A stretch of DNA of 64,000 nt, taken from NCBI RefSeq assembly GCF_900156345.1, contig NZ_FTPP01000001.1:1488001-1552000 (forward strand), given 5' to 3'. The notes under the pieces are model-generated. The model did no database searches and was not told the DNA's origin. It saw only the letters and a list, made by a program, of their open reading frames with translations. Both the position numbers and the translations under genes were made by a program. Origin of the DNA: Pontibacter indicus (GTDB lineage: Bacteria > Bacteroidota > Bacteroidia > Cytophagales > Hymenobacteraceae). Each line of letters starts with the position of its first letter. Within the stretch, counting starts at the first letter, position 1. Shown piece after piece: positions 1-8,871 of this stretch.

Positions 1-225
1 TCCAGCTTATCCGCAGGGGCTATACCTGTCCAAAGTCACCTACCCCTTCCTGGACCTACCGCCCCGAGCTTCGTTCCTGCCAGCCACACACGCATCGCTC
101 TAGCTATACCTGTCGCGCTCCTCTCCACCCCGACCCGATTTCAAGAGAATAAACAGGCGACAGAGTGCCATTCATTTTCTATCTTCACCGTACACATACC
201 TTCTGCTCACCTAAAACCAAACGCC
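1..225. other. Non-coding leader with two repeat 10-mers
   Basis: No convincing gene is seen here. The stretch holds two exact copies of the window-wide 10-mer GCTATACCTG at 19-28 and 103-112. It may carry the 3' flank of a gene left of the window and the promoter of the S33 peptidase that follows, but I see no clear TAnnTTTG element. Confidence 0.5.
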
Positions 226-1257
226 ATGCAAACACGCTTCTCCATGCGCCAGCTTTCCCCTGTCGCTTCCGAAAATGCCAGCACTTCTATACCTTCTGTG
301 GCCGACTACCACAACTATACCGGCACGGACCACGAACTGAGCGGTGGCGCCCGCCGCATCACCATCCATACCCCGAAAGGCGATTTTTTTGTCTGGACGA
401 AGCGGGTGGGCAACAACCCAACCATGAAGCTGCTCCTACTGCATGGCGGTCCGGGCGGCACACACGAGGCTTTTGAGTGCTTCCATAGCTACCTGCCCAA
501 GGCTGGCATCGAGTACTATTACTACGACCAGCTGGGCTCCCACTACAGCGACAAACCCGATGATACCAGCCTCTGGGAGATTGACCGCTTTGTAGAGGAA
601 GTGGAGCAGGTGCGCCAGGCGCTGCAGTTGGACAAGAGCAATTTTTACCTGCTGGGCCATTCCTGGGGAGGCATCCTGGCCATGGAGTATGCGCTTAAGT
701 ACCAGCAGCACCTTAAAGGTCTGATCATCTCGAACATGATGTCGAGTGTGCCGGCCTATAACCGCTATGCCGACGAGGTGCTGGGCCCGCAGATGCCCGC
801 CGAGGTGCTGGCCGAGATCAAGCAGATTGAAGCGGCAAACGACTTTGAGAACCCGCGCTACATGGAATTGCTGCTGCCACACTTCTATACCCGGCACGCC
901 CTGCGCATGCCCTTGGAGGAGTGGCCGGACCCGGCCCTGCGCATGCTCGACCACATGAACCAGCAGGTATACCTGCAGATGCAGGGACCAAGCGAGTTCG
1001 GTATCCGGGGCAACGCCTCGCTCCTCAACTGGGACCGCTCCCAGGACTTGCCGAAGATCAACGTACCCACGCTCACCATCGGCGGCCAGCACGACACCAT
1101 GGACCCGCAGCACATGGAGTGGATGGCCACACAGTTTCCGGATGGCCGCTATCACCATTGCCCCGAAGGCAGCCACATGGCCTTTTACGATGATCAGAAA
1201 ATGTATTTTGAAGGACTGGTCAAGTTTATGAAAGAAGTGGACCAGGTGGGGAGTTAG
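226..1257 (+). CDS. pip: Proline iminopeptidase-like alpha/beta hydrolase (peptidase S33)
   Basis: This 343-aa protein has the hallmarks of the proline iminopeptidase family, which removes N-terminal proline from peptides in the cytoplasm. Visible motifs are the oxyanion-hole HGGPGG at residues 73-78, the nucleophile elbow GHSWGG with Ser146, Asp290 in a GGQHD segment, and His317 in EGSHM. Together these give a complete Ser-Asp-His triad with a cap region between about 170 and 265. There is no signal peptide. ATG at 226 is chosen; Met7 is an alternative, and the first 25 residues are not conserved-looking. The stop codon lies inside an 8-bp tandem repeat. Substrate preference for proline is inferred from the family; other aminopeptidase specificities are possible. 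Confidence 0.85.
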   Translation: MQTRFSMRQLSPVASENASTSIPSVADYHNYTGTDHELSGGARRITIHTPKGDFFVWTKRVGNNPTMKLLLLHGGPGGTHEAFECFHSYLPKAGIEYYYYDQLGSHYSDKPDDTSLWEIDRFVEEVEQVRQALQLDKSNFYLLGHSWGGILAMEYALKYQQHLKGLIISNMMSSVPAYNRYADEVLGPQMPAEVLAEIKQIEAANDFENPRYMELLLPHFYTRHALRMPLEEWPDPALRMLDHMNQQVYLQMQGPSEFGIRGNASLLNWDRSQDLPKINVPTLTIGGQHDTMDPQHMEWMATQFPDGRYHHCPEGSHMAFYDDQKMYFEGLVKFMKEVDQVGS

Positions 1258-1287
1258 AGAGTTAGAGAGTTAGAGAGTTAGAGAGTT
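1251..1287. repeat. 8-bp tandem repeat (GAGTTAGA)n over a stop codon
   Basis: Four perfect copies of GAGTTAGA plus a partial fifth. The TAG stop of the upstream peptidase gene is in the first unit, so the repeat begins within the last codons and runs into the intergenic region. It looks like a slippage-prone microsatellite. Confidence 0.85.
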
Positions 1288-1329
1288 TGTGAATCTCGAG
1301 TTCTGAGTCTCGGTTGCTGGATTTCGTAG

Positions 1330-1349
1330 GGACAGGTCGCGACCTGTCC
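1330..1349. repeat. Perfect 20-bp palindrome
   Basis: GGACAGGTCG followed by its exact reverse complement CGACCTGTCC, with no spacer. It lies between the S33 peptidase and cytochrome c genes, just before a hexamer array. There is no U-tract, so it is not a typical terminator. It could be a REP-like element or a protein-binding site; the function is unknown. Confidence 0.7.
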
Positions 1350-1365
1350 GAATCGTGCATGGGTG

Positions 1366-1415
1366 CTATACCTATACCTATACCTATACCTATACCTATA
1401 CCTATACCTATACCT
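1366..1415. repeat. Hexamer array (CTATAC)8CT
   Basis: Eight perfect tandem copies of CTATAC plus CT, 50 bp in all, preceded by G and followed by G, so the outer edges recreate GCTATACC and TATACCTG. The unit is the core of the window-wide dispersed motif. A second array of exactly the same length lies at 45194-45243. The rest of the roughly 400-bp gap (1258-1663) has no gene, but near 1580-1600 it contains a degenerate inverted repeat with GGATT/AATTCC arms. Confidence 0.95.
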
Positions 1416-1663
1416 GAGGCGATGATTTCTGAAGGTGAGGCAACCTGCGCAAAAGACCTCGCAGTGTCCGGAGGTCCTGCGAGTGTCTGGGTGAGCAGAA
1501 AATAGCCAAGACGCTAGGAAAGCGATTTATTCCAGAATTTATACCCTTCACATCGAGCATCCTGCTGTTCACGCGGTAATCGGGATTGTAATTCCGGATC
1601 TGCTGGATTATAGGTAAATTAGGTATTGCCGTTGATTTACTTATTCCACTAAACCATACCGCT

Positions 1664-2272
1664 ATGAAAATTTATTTACTCATTTCTTCCCTCCTGCTCT
1701 TCTCCATCATTTTGCTCTCCACACCGGTACTGAAACATCAGTCTAAAACAACTAAAAAGCCGGCTGTAAGCGCACTGCAGCAAGATCAGGAACAAATTAA
1801 GCGAGGGGAGCATCTGGTGCTTACCTCTGCGTGCCACGATTGCCACACGCCCAAAAAGATGACGGACAAAGGGCCGGTATTGGATTACGAACGCGCCCTG
1901 TCCGGACATCCGGCCAATGAACCGGCGCCTGAGGTCAACCGCAAGGAGATGGAGCAGAAAGGCTTGATTGTCACCAGTACCCTAACTGCCTGGGTCGGTC
2001 CCTGGGGTGTTTCCTATGCCGCCAACCTGACATCCGATGCGACCGGCATCGGCAACTGGACGGAGAAGCAGTTCTTCATGGCCATACGCGAAGGTAAGTA
2101 CAAGGGCATGGAAAACACACGCTCCTTGCTGCCGCCCATGCCCTGGGACATGTACAAGCACATGACGGACGAAGAGCTACGGGCCATTTTCGCCTACCTG
2201 AAATCTACCAACCCCATCAAGAACGTCGTTCCGGCCCCGCAGCCACCGGTGATGGCCGTATCGGGTAAGTAG
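1664..2272 (+). CDS. Secreted monohaem cytochrome c family protein
   Basis: This 202-aa protein starts with a hydrophobic signal or anchor segment (about residues 3-24) and has one haem-binding motif, Cys57-His-Asp-Cys60-His61. Met159, in a PPMPW segment, is a good candidate for the sixth haem ligand. A C-terminal helix containing LRAIFAYLKS is typical of class I cytochrome c folds. It should act in the periplasm or on the outer face of the inner membrane as an electron carrier. Its partner is unknown, because neither neighbour is a redox enzyme. The ATG at 1664 directly precedes the signal sequence. It seems to be transcribed alone. Confidence 0.85.
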   Translation: MKIYLLISSLLLFSIILLSTPVLKHQSKTTKKPAVSALQQDQEQIKRGEHLVLTSACHDCHTPKKMTDKGPVLDYERALSGHPANEPAPEVNRKEMEQKGLIVTSTLTAWVGPWGVSYAANLTSDATGIGNWTEKQFFMAIREGKYKGMENTRSLLPPMPWDMYKHMTDEELRAIFAYLKSTNPIKNVVPAPQPPVMAVSGK

Positions 2273-2280
2273 CTAGAGAA

Positions 2281-2665
2281 TTAATGAGCCAATAGCCGTC
2301 CGCAGGCAATCACAGCTGTCCAAACCACAATCGAGCACACCGTCACAGCCCTGGCAGCCATCGGTACGCCGCTCTGTTCCCAATCAGTTGAGGATGGCGC
2401 AAGAAACCGGTGAAAGAAACCGGCATTCAGGCCACCTATCAACAATAGGATCAGTTTGATGTGAAAAACAGGATCGCTTGCCAGGGCCAGCACTACCGTC
2501 CAGGTCTTGTCCTCGTGCTGGAGCTGCAGCATGCCGTGCGGGTTCTCGTAGGTGATTTCCTCTACCAGGCCCGTGTAGTCCAGCGTTTTGGTCTGGTCGT
2601 AGTTCGCCCAGCCGTGGTGCAAAACTGAAAAAGCCATCGTCAGTGGCAGGTAAAGTCATAAGCAT
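2281..2665 (-). pseudogene. Decayed DUF6152-DUF6644 chimera, deletion derivative of the 9.4-10.3 kb pair
   Basis: This is a second, damaged copy of the gene pair at 9437-10284. Two deletions can be read by comparing the copies. One removes about 437 bp between GGGCCA repeats (9640-9645 and 10077-10082 in the intact copy; joined at 2484-2489). The other removes 26 bp between GGCAGG repeats (10238 and 10264; joined at 2645-2650). The second shifts the frame within the signal peptide. The first fuses the N-terminal part of the DUF6152 protein in frame to the C-terminal half of the DUF6644 protein. An open 118-codon chimera remains from an internal ATG at 2637. Expression cannot be excluded, but decay is the simplest reading. 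Confidence 0.85.
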
Positions 2666-3092
2666 AAACCAGCTGATGAGAGACTTCTGTCAAAACGGAG
2701 GAAATAGAAAAGGTGTAGCGCAGATCAATACGTATAACAACTGCTGGAAGGCACCTTAGGCAGGCCAAAGACACTACTATACCTATCAATTCGAAAAAAA
2801 TCAGCTCGAGTGGCCAATTATAGCTTTGATGAACCCAGTTAAAGCCCACTCTTTTGTCCAAGCTATACCTGCTACTCTCACTGTGCCGCGTTAGTTGGCA
2901 TATCACGTTTTAAGCCATTTTCTTCACACAACCTGATTCAGCTATCTGCATGACATTCTATGTTTTAACACTAAAATTCAGGGTAAAACATTGTAAAAAA
3001 AACATATCAGTATATTAAAATTTGCGTATTATTACTTTCACATTAAAATCCACCTAAAACTCTCTAAAACTAAACTTTCACACGATCCCTTT
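2666..3092. promoter_or_regulatory. AT-rich gap with candidate promoter for the subtilase gene
   Basis: No convincing gene is seen. There is a 10-mer GCTATACCTG copy at 2862-2871 and a core copy at 2777-2784. A possible Bacteroidota sigma-A promoter is TTG at 2991-2993, then 22 bases, then TAAAATTTG at 3016-3024, which is one base longer than the TAnnTTTG consensus. It would start transcription roughly 60 bases before the ATG at 3093. Confidence 0.35.
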
Positions 3093-6000
3093 ATGAAGAA
3101 GTTCTACATTGCATGCACCCTGCTCGCGGCTATACTGACCGGGCAGGTGTCATCATCACAGGCGCAGGAGTTGACTTCGGCGCAACTCACCTCCTCTGCT
3201 CCACCTACCGCATCCCCTGACCTACAGAAGCCTTATCATGACGATAAGATCTTCGTGAAGTTCCGCTCAGAAGCAACCGGTTCTTCCCTAGCCTTCAACG
3301 ACAAAACGGCGCGCGGACAAAAACTGAAGCAGGACAAGCTCAGCAAGGCTCTCCTCAAAGCAGACGCCCGCCTGATGCGACAGGCCGCCGGCAAGGCCAT
3401 GGGCCGTAACATCGACCGTATCTTCCAGGTGGAGCTCGATGGCGCTAAGGGTGCGGTCGACCAGCTGCTCACCGAGCTGAACGCCATGCCGGAAGTGGAG
3501 TATGCCGAGCGCGTGCCGATCTACTACATCCACGCCACGCCAAATGATCCATTACTGACAAACAATCAGTACTCGCTTCATATCACCAAAGCGATCCAGG
3601 CGTTTTCTTCCTTCAACAACCCAAACAGCCGGCCTGTCAAACTTGCCATCGTGGACGATGCCGTGCTCATTAGCCACAGCGACCTCAAAGCCAATATCTG
3701 GACGAACCCAGGCGAGACAGGCCTTGATGCCAACGGCAGAGACAAAGCCACTAACGGCATCGACGACGACGGCAACGGCTACATCGATGACGTGAACGGC
3801 TGGGACGCGGCCGACAAGGACAACAACCCAAGCCCGCCGCTGACTCCTACCGCACTGGGTAACCTAGCCAGCCCAACGGTATTTTCGCACGGCACGCACT
3901 GCGCAGGTATAGCGGGTGCTGTAACAGGCAACGGCACGGGCGTAGCCGCTGTCAGCAACAACAAGGTACAGATCGTACCAGTGAAGAGCACCTTCGACAA
4001 CGCGACCAACACCAATTCCATCAACGCTTCTTTCGATGGTCTGGCCTACGCCGTGCGCGGCGCCAAGGCAGATGTGGTGTCCATGTCCTTTGGGGGTGGC
4101 AGCTACTCGCAGGCCTTTCAGGACCTGATCAACGAAGGCGCTGCCATGGGGATGATCTTTATCGCCTCTGCCGGTAACAACAACAACGACCTGGAGCAGT
4201 ATCCGGCCAATTACAAGAACGTGATCTCGGTTGCCAACTCCGATGCCGCTGACAAGAAAAGCAGCTCTTCCACATTCGGCAAATGGGTGACCATCACTGC
4301 GCCGGGCAACGCCATCGTCAGCACAGTGCCGGGAACAGGTGCAGCCATAGCCGCGGGTGCTTATGGCTCCAAGTCGGGCACTTCCATGTCTGCGCCCATG
4401 GTGGCTGGTCTGGTGGGTTTCATGAAATCTCAGAATCCGTCGCTCACACCCGAGCAGGTAAGACAGCTCCTCACCTCCACTGCCGACAACATCGACCTGA
4501 TCAACCCGGGCTATGAAGGCCAATTGGGTGCAGGCCGCATCAACGCCTACGAGGCCATCCGTGCCGCAGGCGGTACAGCTCTGGCAGCGGCGGCTGACTT
4601 TATCATCAACAAGTCGGAGATCGTGATTGGTGAGAAGGTGAGCTTTGTGAACCGCTCTATTGGGGGTAACAGCTACGCCTGGACCTTTGAGAACGCCGAC
4701 AAGGCCACTTCCACTGAAAAAGACCCAACCGTTACCTTTACCAGTGCCGGTGCGCACAACGTTACCCTCACGGTGAATGGTAGCATTTCTAAGACTGTGA
4801 AGGTGAATGTGACGGGCTTTGCCCAAACCGACATCCTGGGATTGCCACTGGCCGGACCTGTGGGTGCCTCTGGTGTAAACGGCCACAGCACGAACAACAT
4901 CCCTGCCTTCGCTAATTTCTACAAATACAGCGACGGGCACCAGATTGCGGGTGTGAACATTTCTTTCCGCGTGGCGACGGCCGGCTCTTCCACCGGCAAC
5001 ATCCGGGTGAAGGTATGGGAAGTGGACAAGGGCCTGCCAGGCGCCGTGCTGCATACCCAGACCGTAAGAATCGCAGACCTGGTGGCTAATGGATTAGTGG
5101 GAACCCTGAGCCCGAACTATATCTACTTCGACAAACCGGTGCAGATTCCGGCTGACAAGAGCTTCTACATCGGCTTCGAGATCGATTACGGCAAAGGCGA
5201 CAACATTTCCATTCACCACTATTCCTCAGCAGCGGCTGGCTCCAACGCAGCGCTGTACTTCAACAACAGGTGGCAGATAGCCGGTCAGATCGGTGCCGCC
5301 TGGACATTCGCAATCTTCCCGGTAGTGGCTGAAAAGGCACTGTTCCCAAGCGGCAATTTGGCAGCGAAAGCAGAGGTTTGCATGGGCACCCCACTAACCT
5401 TCAGCGCAGCAGGTATAACCAATGCAGATGCCTATACCTGGAACTTCGGCAATGGCAGTACTTCTACTGATGCCACCACTTCTGCCGCGTACACGGCAGC
5501 AGGCGTTTACCAATCAAGCCTGACGGCACGCCGCAACATCACCATCACCGAGGGCGCAGTAAACTACCCGGTACAGCTGCGTAACACGTTTGCGCAGCAG
5601 GTGAGCGTGGCGGATTGCAGCAAAGTGCCGGTGGCAGCCTTCGAGGTATCAGCCCAGACAGCCAATGCTGGTACGCCAGTTCGCTTTGTGAACAAGGCGG
5701 AAAACGCTACGAGCTACGAGTGGCTGATCGTGCAGGGCGGAAACCGCATCACTTCCACAGAAGCTAGTCCGGTGATCACTTTCACGCAGAAAGGTAAATA
5801 CGATGTGACCCTGATCGCTAAAAATCCGAACGGGGTAAAAGCGGAAACCTACAAGAAACAGTATGTGGAGATTCTGACAGCTGGCCAGGACTGCAACACG
5901 ATCGACCTGCCCTTCCCTCGCCTGACGGCCTATGGTACAGCAGCGGGTGGCGCCTTCTCCGGCCACAACGGTTACGGCATAAAGGATTATGCCAAGTCGT

Positions 6001-7007
6001 TTGAGCTGAGCGCAGGCCAGGCATTGACCAAAGCCACTCTGAACGTATTTGCAGCAGGTGCCGCTGCTCCGGCTCAATCTACTATCCTGGTGAAGGTATG
6101 GGATGCATCAGGTCCAAACGGAAGACCAGGCCAGGTAATCAGCTCAACTCCTGTAAAATACACCGACCTCATTCAGGCCGTGAATACAAATGGCGGTAAC
6201 ATCGAAGTGGTACTGGACCAGCCGGTGCTGGCTCCTGCAGATGGCAAGGTATACGTAGGCTTCTCGATCAACTACATTCCACAGGAAACCTTCTACCTGT
6301 CCACTAGTGTAGCGGGCGCGGGCATGGGTAACCGTTCTATGGCTAATTACAATGGCACCTGGCTCAGCATGGTCGAGCTGGTATCGCTCTACACAGACCT
6401 GGCCATCGCCATCAGCACAATAGACAACGCCGATAAACTCCCTGTTGCGGCCTTCACTGCCTCTGCCACTACGGTAGGTGTGGGTGAGACCATCCAACTG
6501 GATGCCAAGCAAAGCAAAAAGGCTCTGATCTACAACTGGACTGTGAACGGCGGCACTATCAGTTATGCACCGACCAATGGTCAGCGCGCCGCCGATGACA
6601 TGAGCCAGGCATCTGTTTCTTTCGACAAGCCGGGCATCTACACCATCACCCTGACGGTGCTAGGCGACTGCGATGCGAAGGTTTCCACGAAGAGCGTGCA
6701 GGTAGAAGTGACCGACAATGCCTTGCTGGCACAGAGCGAGTCTGCCATCAAGGGTATTTCGAATGACATGGTATACCCGAACCCGACCAGCGGCAGCTTC
6801 AACCTGGTGCTGAATGGCAAAGCGCAGGAGCAATTCAACATCAGTGTATGGGATGTGAACGGCAAACTGGTGCAGCAGCGCAACCTCACGCTGGAGAACG
6901 CCACCCAGACGCAGCAACTGAGCCTTGAGGACCAGCCGAAAGGCCTTTACCTGATCCGGGTAACGAACGGCAGCAAGGTGCAGACGCACAAGCTGGTGAA
7001 AGAATAG
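3093..7007 (+). CDS. Secreted S8 subtilisin-like protease with PKD domains and T9SS tail
   Basis: This 1304-aa protein has a signal peptide (1-24), an N-terminal propeptide-like region (about 45-150) and a subtilase domain (about 175-490). The full triad is visible: Asp188 in IVDDAV, His266 in SHGTHCAG and Ser431 in SGTSMSAP. PKD-like beta domains follow at about 500-580, 790-850, 865-940 and 1100-1180. Two related beta-sandwich modules (about 600-760 and 955-1090) share an IRVKVWEVD/ILVKVWDAS strand and a VYVGFSI-type end. The last 80 residues, starting at VYPNPTSGSF, are a Por secretion-system sorting domain, so the protein should be exported by the type IX system and be cell-surface or released. 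A copy of the dispersed 10-mer (3904-3913) lies inside the codons of the catalytic-His motif. Confidence 0.93.
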   Translation: MKKFYIACTLLAAILTGQVSSSQAQELTSAQLTSSAPPTASPDLQKPYHDDKIFVKFRSEATGSSLAFNDKTARGQKLKQDKLSKALLKADARLMRQAAGKAMGRNIDRIFQVELDGAKGAVDQLLTELNAMPEVEYAERVPIYYIHATPNDPLLTNNQYSLHITKAIQAFSSFNNPNSRPVKLAIVDDAVLISHSDLKANIWTNPGETGLDANGRDKATNGIDDDGNGYIDDVNGWDAADKDNNPSPPLTPTALGNLASPTVFSHGTHCAGIAGAVTGNGTGVAAVSNNKVQIVPVKSTFDNATNTNSINASFDGLAYAVRGAKADVVSMSFGGGSYSQAFQDLINEGAAMGMIFIASAGNNNNDLEQYPANYKNVISVANSDAADKKSSSSTFGKWVTITAPGNAIVSTVPGTGAAIAAGAYGSKSGTSMSAPMVAGLVGFMKSQNPSLTPEQVRQLLTSTADNIDLINPGYEGQLGAGRINAYEAIRAAGGTALAAAADFIINKSEIVIGEKVSFVNRSIGGNSYAWTFENADKATSTEKDPTVTFTSAGAHNVTLTVNGSISKTVKVNVTGFAQTDILGLPLAGPVGASGVNGHSTNNIPAFANFYKYSDGHQIAGVNISFRVATAGSSTGNIRVKVWEVDKGLPGAVLHTQTVRIADLVANGLVGTLSPNYIYFDKPVQIPADKSFYIGFEIDYGKGDNISIHHYSSAAAGSNAALYFNNRWQIAGQIGAAWTFAIFPVVAEKALFPSGNLAAKAEVCMGTPLTFSAAGITNADAYTWNFGNGSTSTDATTSAAYTAAGVYQSSLTARRNITITEGAVNYPVQLRNTFAQQVSVADCSKVPVAAFEVSAQTANAGTPVRFVNKAENATSYEWLIVQGGNRITSTEASPVITFTQKGKYDVTLIAKNPNGVKAETYKKQYVEILTAGQDCNTIDLPFPRLTAYGTAAGGAFSGHNGYGIKDYAKSFELSAGQALTKATLNVFAAGAAAPAQSTILVKVWDASGPNGRPGQVISSTPVKYTDLIQAVNTNGGNIEVVLDQPVLAPADGKVYVGFSINYIPQETFYLSTSVAGAGMGNRSMANYNGTWLSMVELVSLYTDLAIAISTIDNADKLPVAAFTASATTVGVGETIQLDAKQSKKALIYNWTVNGGTISYAPTNGQRAADDMSQASVSFDKPGIYTITLTVLGDCDAKVSTKSVQVEVTDNALLAQSESAIKGISNDMVYPNPTSGSFNLVLNGKAQEQFNISVWDVNGKLVQQRNLTLENATQTQQLSLEDQPKGLYLIRVTNGSKVQTHKLVKE

Positions 7008-7023
7008 ACGAACACTCAAGTAT

Positions 7024-7056
7024 AAAAAAGCCCGGCTCATCGCCGGGCTTTTTTTA
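7024..7056. terminator. Bidirectional rho-independent terminator
   Basis: An AAAAAAGCCCGGC arm pairs with GCCGGGCTTTTTT across a short loop. U-tracts are present for both strands. It sits between the convergent subtilase and DUF3616 genes. Confidence 0.9.
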
Positions 7057-7090
7057 TTTACGAAGCTGCCAACTGGCAAATTCATAGAAA

Positions 7091-8179
7091 CTACTCCCCT
7101 ATCTGCAGTACATCCGCCAGCACGTCGTTTTCCCCTACTGTCCGTTCCGCTGTCGGGCTGTCGAACACCACCAGCACATGCTTTTCATCCAGTAAGGTAA
7201 GCCCTTCCGCTTTGTCCTTACCGGAGTTTTCGCCTGATCCGTGCGGCACCTCGCTCAATCGTTCCAGTTCGTTGTTATGGATCACCTGTTCTGTGTTTCC
7301 GTTCACAGCATTGCGCCAGCGGTAAATGGCAATCACGCCGTCCAGGTCCATGGTGGGGCCGGCCAGCAGGTACATGTCGTCTCCGGCAATGCGCAGCTCC
7401 CGGATGCCTTTACCGCGCAGGTTCAGAAAGTGCTTGCGGTAAGGCTTCTGCTTCGTGATCCGCTTCAGGCGCAGGGTGCCGGCTTCCTCTTCCTCAGGTT
7501 CTACCTCCAGCACCATGGCCCAGCCGCGCAGCACCGGCCCGCGCAGGCCAATGAAAATACGGTGCCCGTGCACGGCCAGTCCCTCTATGTCGAAGCCGTT
7601 GTCTTTGCCGGGGATGTTCATAAATGGGGCAATATGCTCGTCCTGCTCCATCAGCTCAGTTAACATATTGCTGGTTTTGTTCCCTTTCAGCTGAGCCGCA
7701 TGGAGCATTTTGCCGCGATGGTCCGGATCTTCGGCTTCTTTGTAAAGCGTGTACTCACCTGTTTCGGGATCCTGCAGAATAGGGATGCGCGCCAGCAGGT
7801 AACGGTTCGGGTCGCTTTTGATTTTCGACAAACGCGCTATCTGCTTCTTGATGGAGTCGGGCCTTTTCGGCTTCTTTCGCTTCAGACTGTGCGAACCGAT
7901 GAGCCAAAGGTAGTGATCGGCCATGCCCATTCCCTCAATGTCGATCTCGCTGAAATCCTTTGCCGGGAGGTCGAGATAATCGTGAATGTCGAAGGAGCGG
8001 TGCTTGCCAAAAGAGCCGTCGGGCAGGCGGGTGAGGCGCTCCATGGTCGTGCGTTCGTCACAGCTCAGCCACAGGTTATCGCCCAGCAGCAAGGCGGTAG
8101 AAAGGCCGTCGCGCACATGCTTGCCTTTGGCGTTCAGGCTCAGGTCCGGGGTAAAGGATAGTTTGATTTGATTGTGCAT
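7091..8179 (-). CDS. DUF3616 family protein
   Basis: This 362-aa soluble protein has no signal peptide. Its sequence matches the DUF3616 pattern: an N-terminal DGLSTALLLGDNLWLSCDE segment and repeated beta-strand blocks such as FDIEGLAVHGHRIFIGLRGP and DIEGMGMADHYLWLIGSHS, consistent with a beta-propeller-like fold. The family has no established biochemical role that I know of. The paired IEG(L/M) motifs resemble esterase-like phytase or SdiA-regulated propellers, which is only a structural hint. Start ATG at 8179. It appears monocistronic, with a terminator of the upstream operon between it and the SRPBCC gene. Confidence 0.75.
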   Translation of the reverse strand: MHNQIKLSFTPDLSLNAKGKHVRDGLSTALLLGDNLWLSCDERTTMERLTRLPDGSFGKHRSFDIHDYLDLPAKDFSEIDIEGMGMADHYLWLIGSHSLKRKKPKRPDSIKKQIARLSKIKSDPNRYLLARIPILQDPETGEYTLYKEAEDPDHRGKMLHAAQLKGNKTSNMLTELMEQDEHIAPFMNIPGKDNGFDIEGLAVHGHRIFIGLRGPVLRGWAMVLEVEPEEEEAGTLRLKRITKQKPYRKHFLNLRGKGIRELRIAGDDMYLLAGPTMDLDGVIAIYRWRNAVNGNTEQVIHNNELERLSEVPHGSGENSGKDKAEGLTLLDEKHVLVVFDSPTAERTVGENDVLADVLQIGE

Positions 8180-8279
8180 GTTGTCAGTCAGGTATAGAGC
8201 GCTCTATTCAGGTTAACATACGCATGCAGACCTGCACTGGCTGTGCCGGGCACGTCAGGTATAAGCGTCATATAACTCA

Positions 8280-8318
8280 AAAAGCGGGGCTCGAAGGTTT
8301 AACACCTGCCCCGCTTTT
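8280..8318 (-). terminator. Terminator of the ArsR-SRPBCC operon
   Basis: AAAAGCGGGGC and GCCCCGCTTTT arms with a 17-base loop lie downstream of the minus-strand SRPBCC gene. The U-tract on the minus strand comes from the A run before 8285. Confidence 0.8.
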
Positions 8319-8361
8319 AAATATGTGATGAAGCATGATTTTTCTCTGTGGCTGCCGATAC

Positions 8362-8871
8362 TTAGGCCTCCTGTTTCTGGGCAGCCAGTAAGGCATCAAG
8401 TCCTTCCATGGCCATGGTCAGGCCTTCTTTAAAGCCCATCTGGATGGTGGTTTCGAGTTGTGACAGGTCGTCGAAGGTGATCAGGTTTTCGACCAGCGTT
8501 ACCTCGTCTTTGGGCGTAAAGCTCACTTCCCACTTCGATTGGGGCATGTCTGGGTTCACCACTCCCTCCGCATCTGCAAATCCATCGAATGCGGTAAAGC
8601 GCTTTTTAGGGTCGATGGTCTTGTAATTGGCCAGTGCCCAGTGTTCTTCGCCTTCCGGACCAACCATGGCATAGTGCCAGTGGCCGCCTTCTCGAAAATC
8701 CATTGTCTTGGTGCGGGCTTTCCAGGGCTTGGGTGCCCACCATTGGTCCAGTATCTCGCTTTTGGTGTAGGCATCCCATACCAGCGGGAGCTCTGCGGCA
8801 AATTCTCTCTTTACGGTGATCGTTTTGTTTTCCTTGTTCACGGAAAACTCAAATTCCAGTTCTTTTTTCAT
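8362..8871 (-). CDS. SRPBCC / AHSA1-like domain protein
   Basis: This 169-aa protein carries the START-like AHSA1 fold pattern: an initial [16 protein letters not shown] strand, then [39 protein letters not shown] and a C-terminal helix [19 protein letters not shown]. Such proteins have a hydrophobic ligand cavity, and their ligand is usually unknown. Its ATG overlaps the stop of the upstream ArsR gene by 4 bp. This ArsR-SRPBCC pairing is widespread in bacteria and suggests that the regulator controls the ligand-binding protein. Confidence 0.88.
   Translation of the reverse strand: MKKELEFEFSVNKENKTITVKREFAAELPLVWDAYTKSEILDQWWAPKPWKARTKTMDFREGGHWHYAMVGPEGEEHWALANYKTIDPKKRFTAFDGFADAEGVVNPDMPQSKWEVSFTPKDEVTLVENLITFDDLSQLETTIQMGFKEGLTMAMEGLDALLAAQKQEA

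Noticed and set aside
1314..1505. A 63-codon frame with an Ile-Pro dipeptide repeat
   Set aside because: It is only the translation of the (CTATAC)8 array and has no start context, homology or terminator.
2640..2906. An 88-codon frame on the minus strand
   Set aside because: Low-complexity intergenic DNA with no recognisable domain; it overlaps the start of the pseudogene.
3864..5054. Long antisense frame (396 codons) opposite the subtilase
   Set aside because: The sense frame has an intact catalytic triad; the antisense product has no domain.
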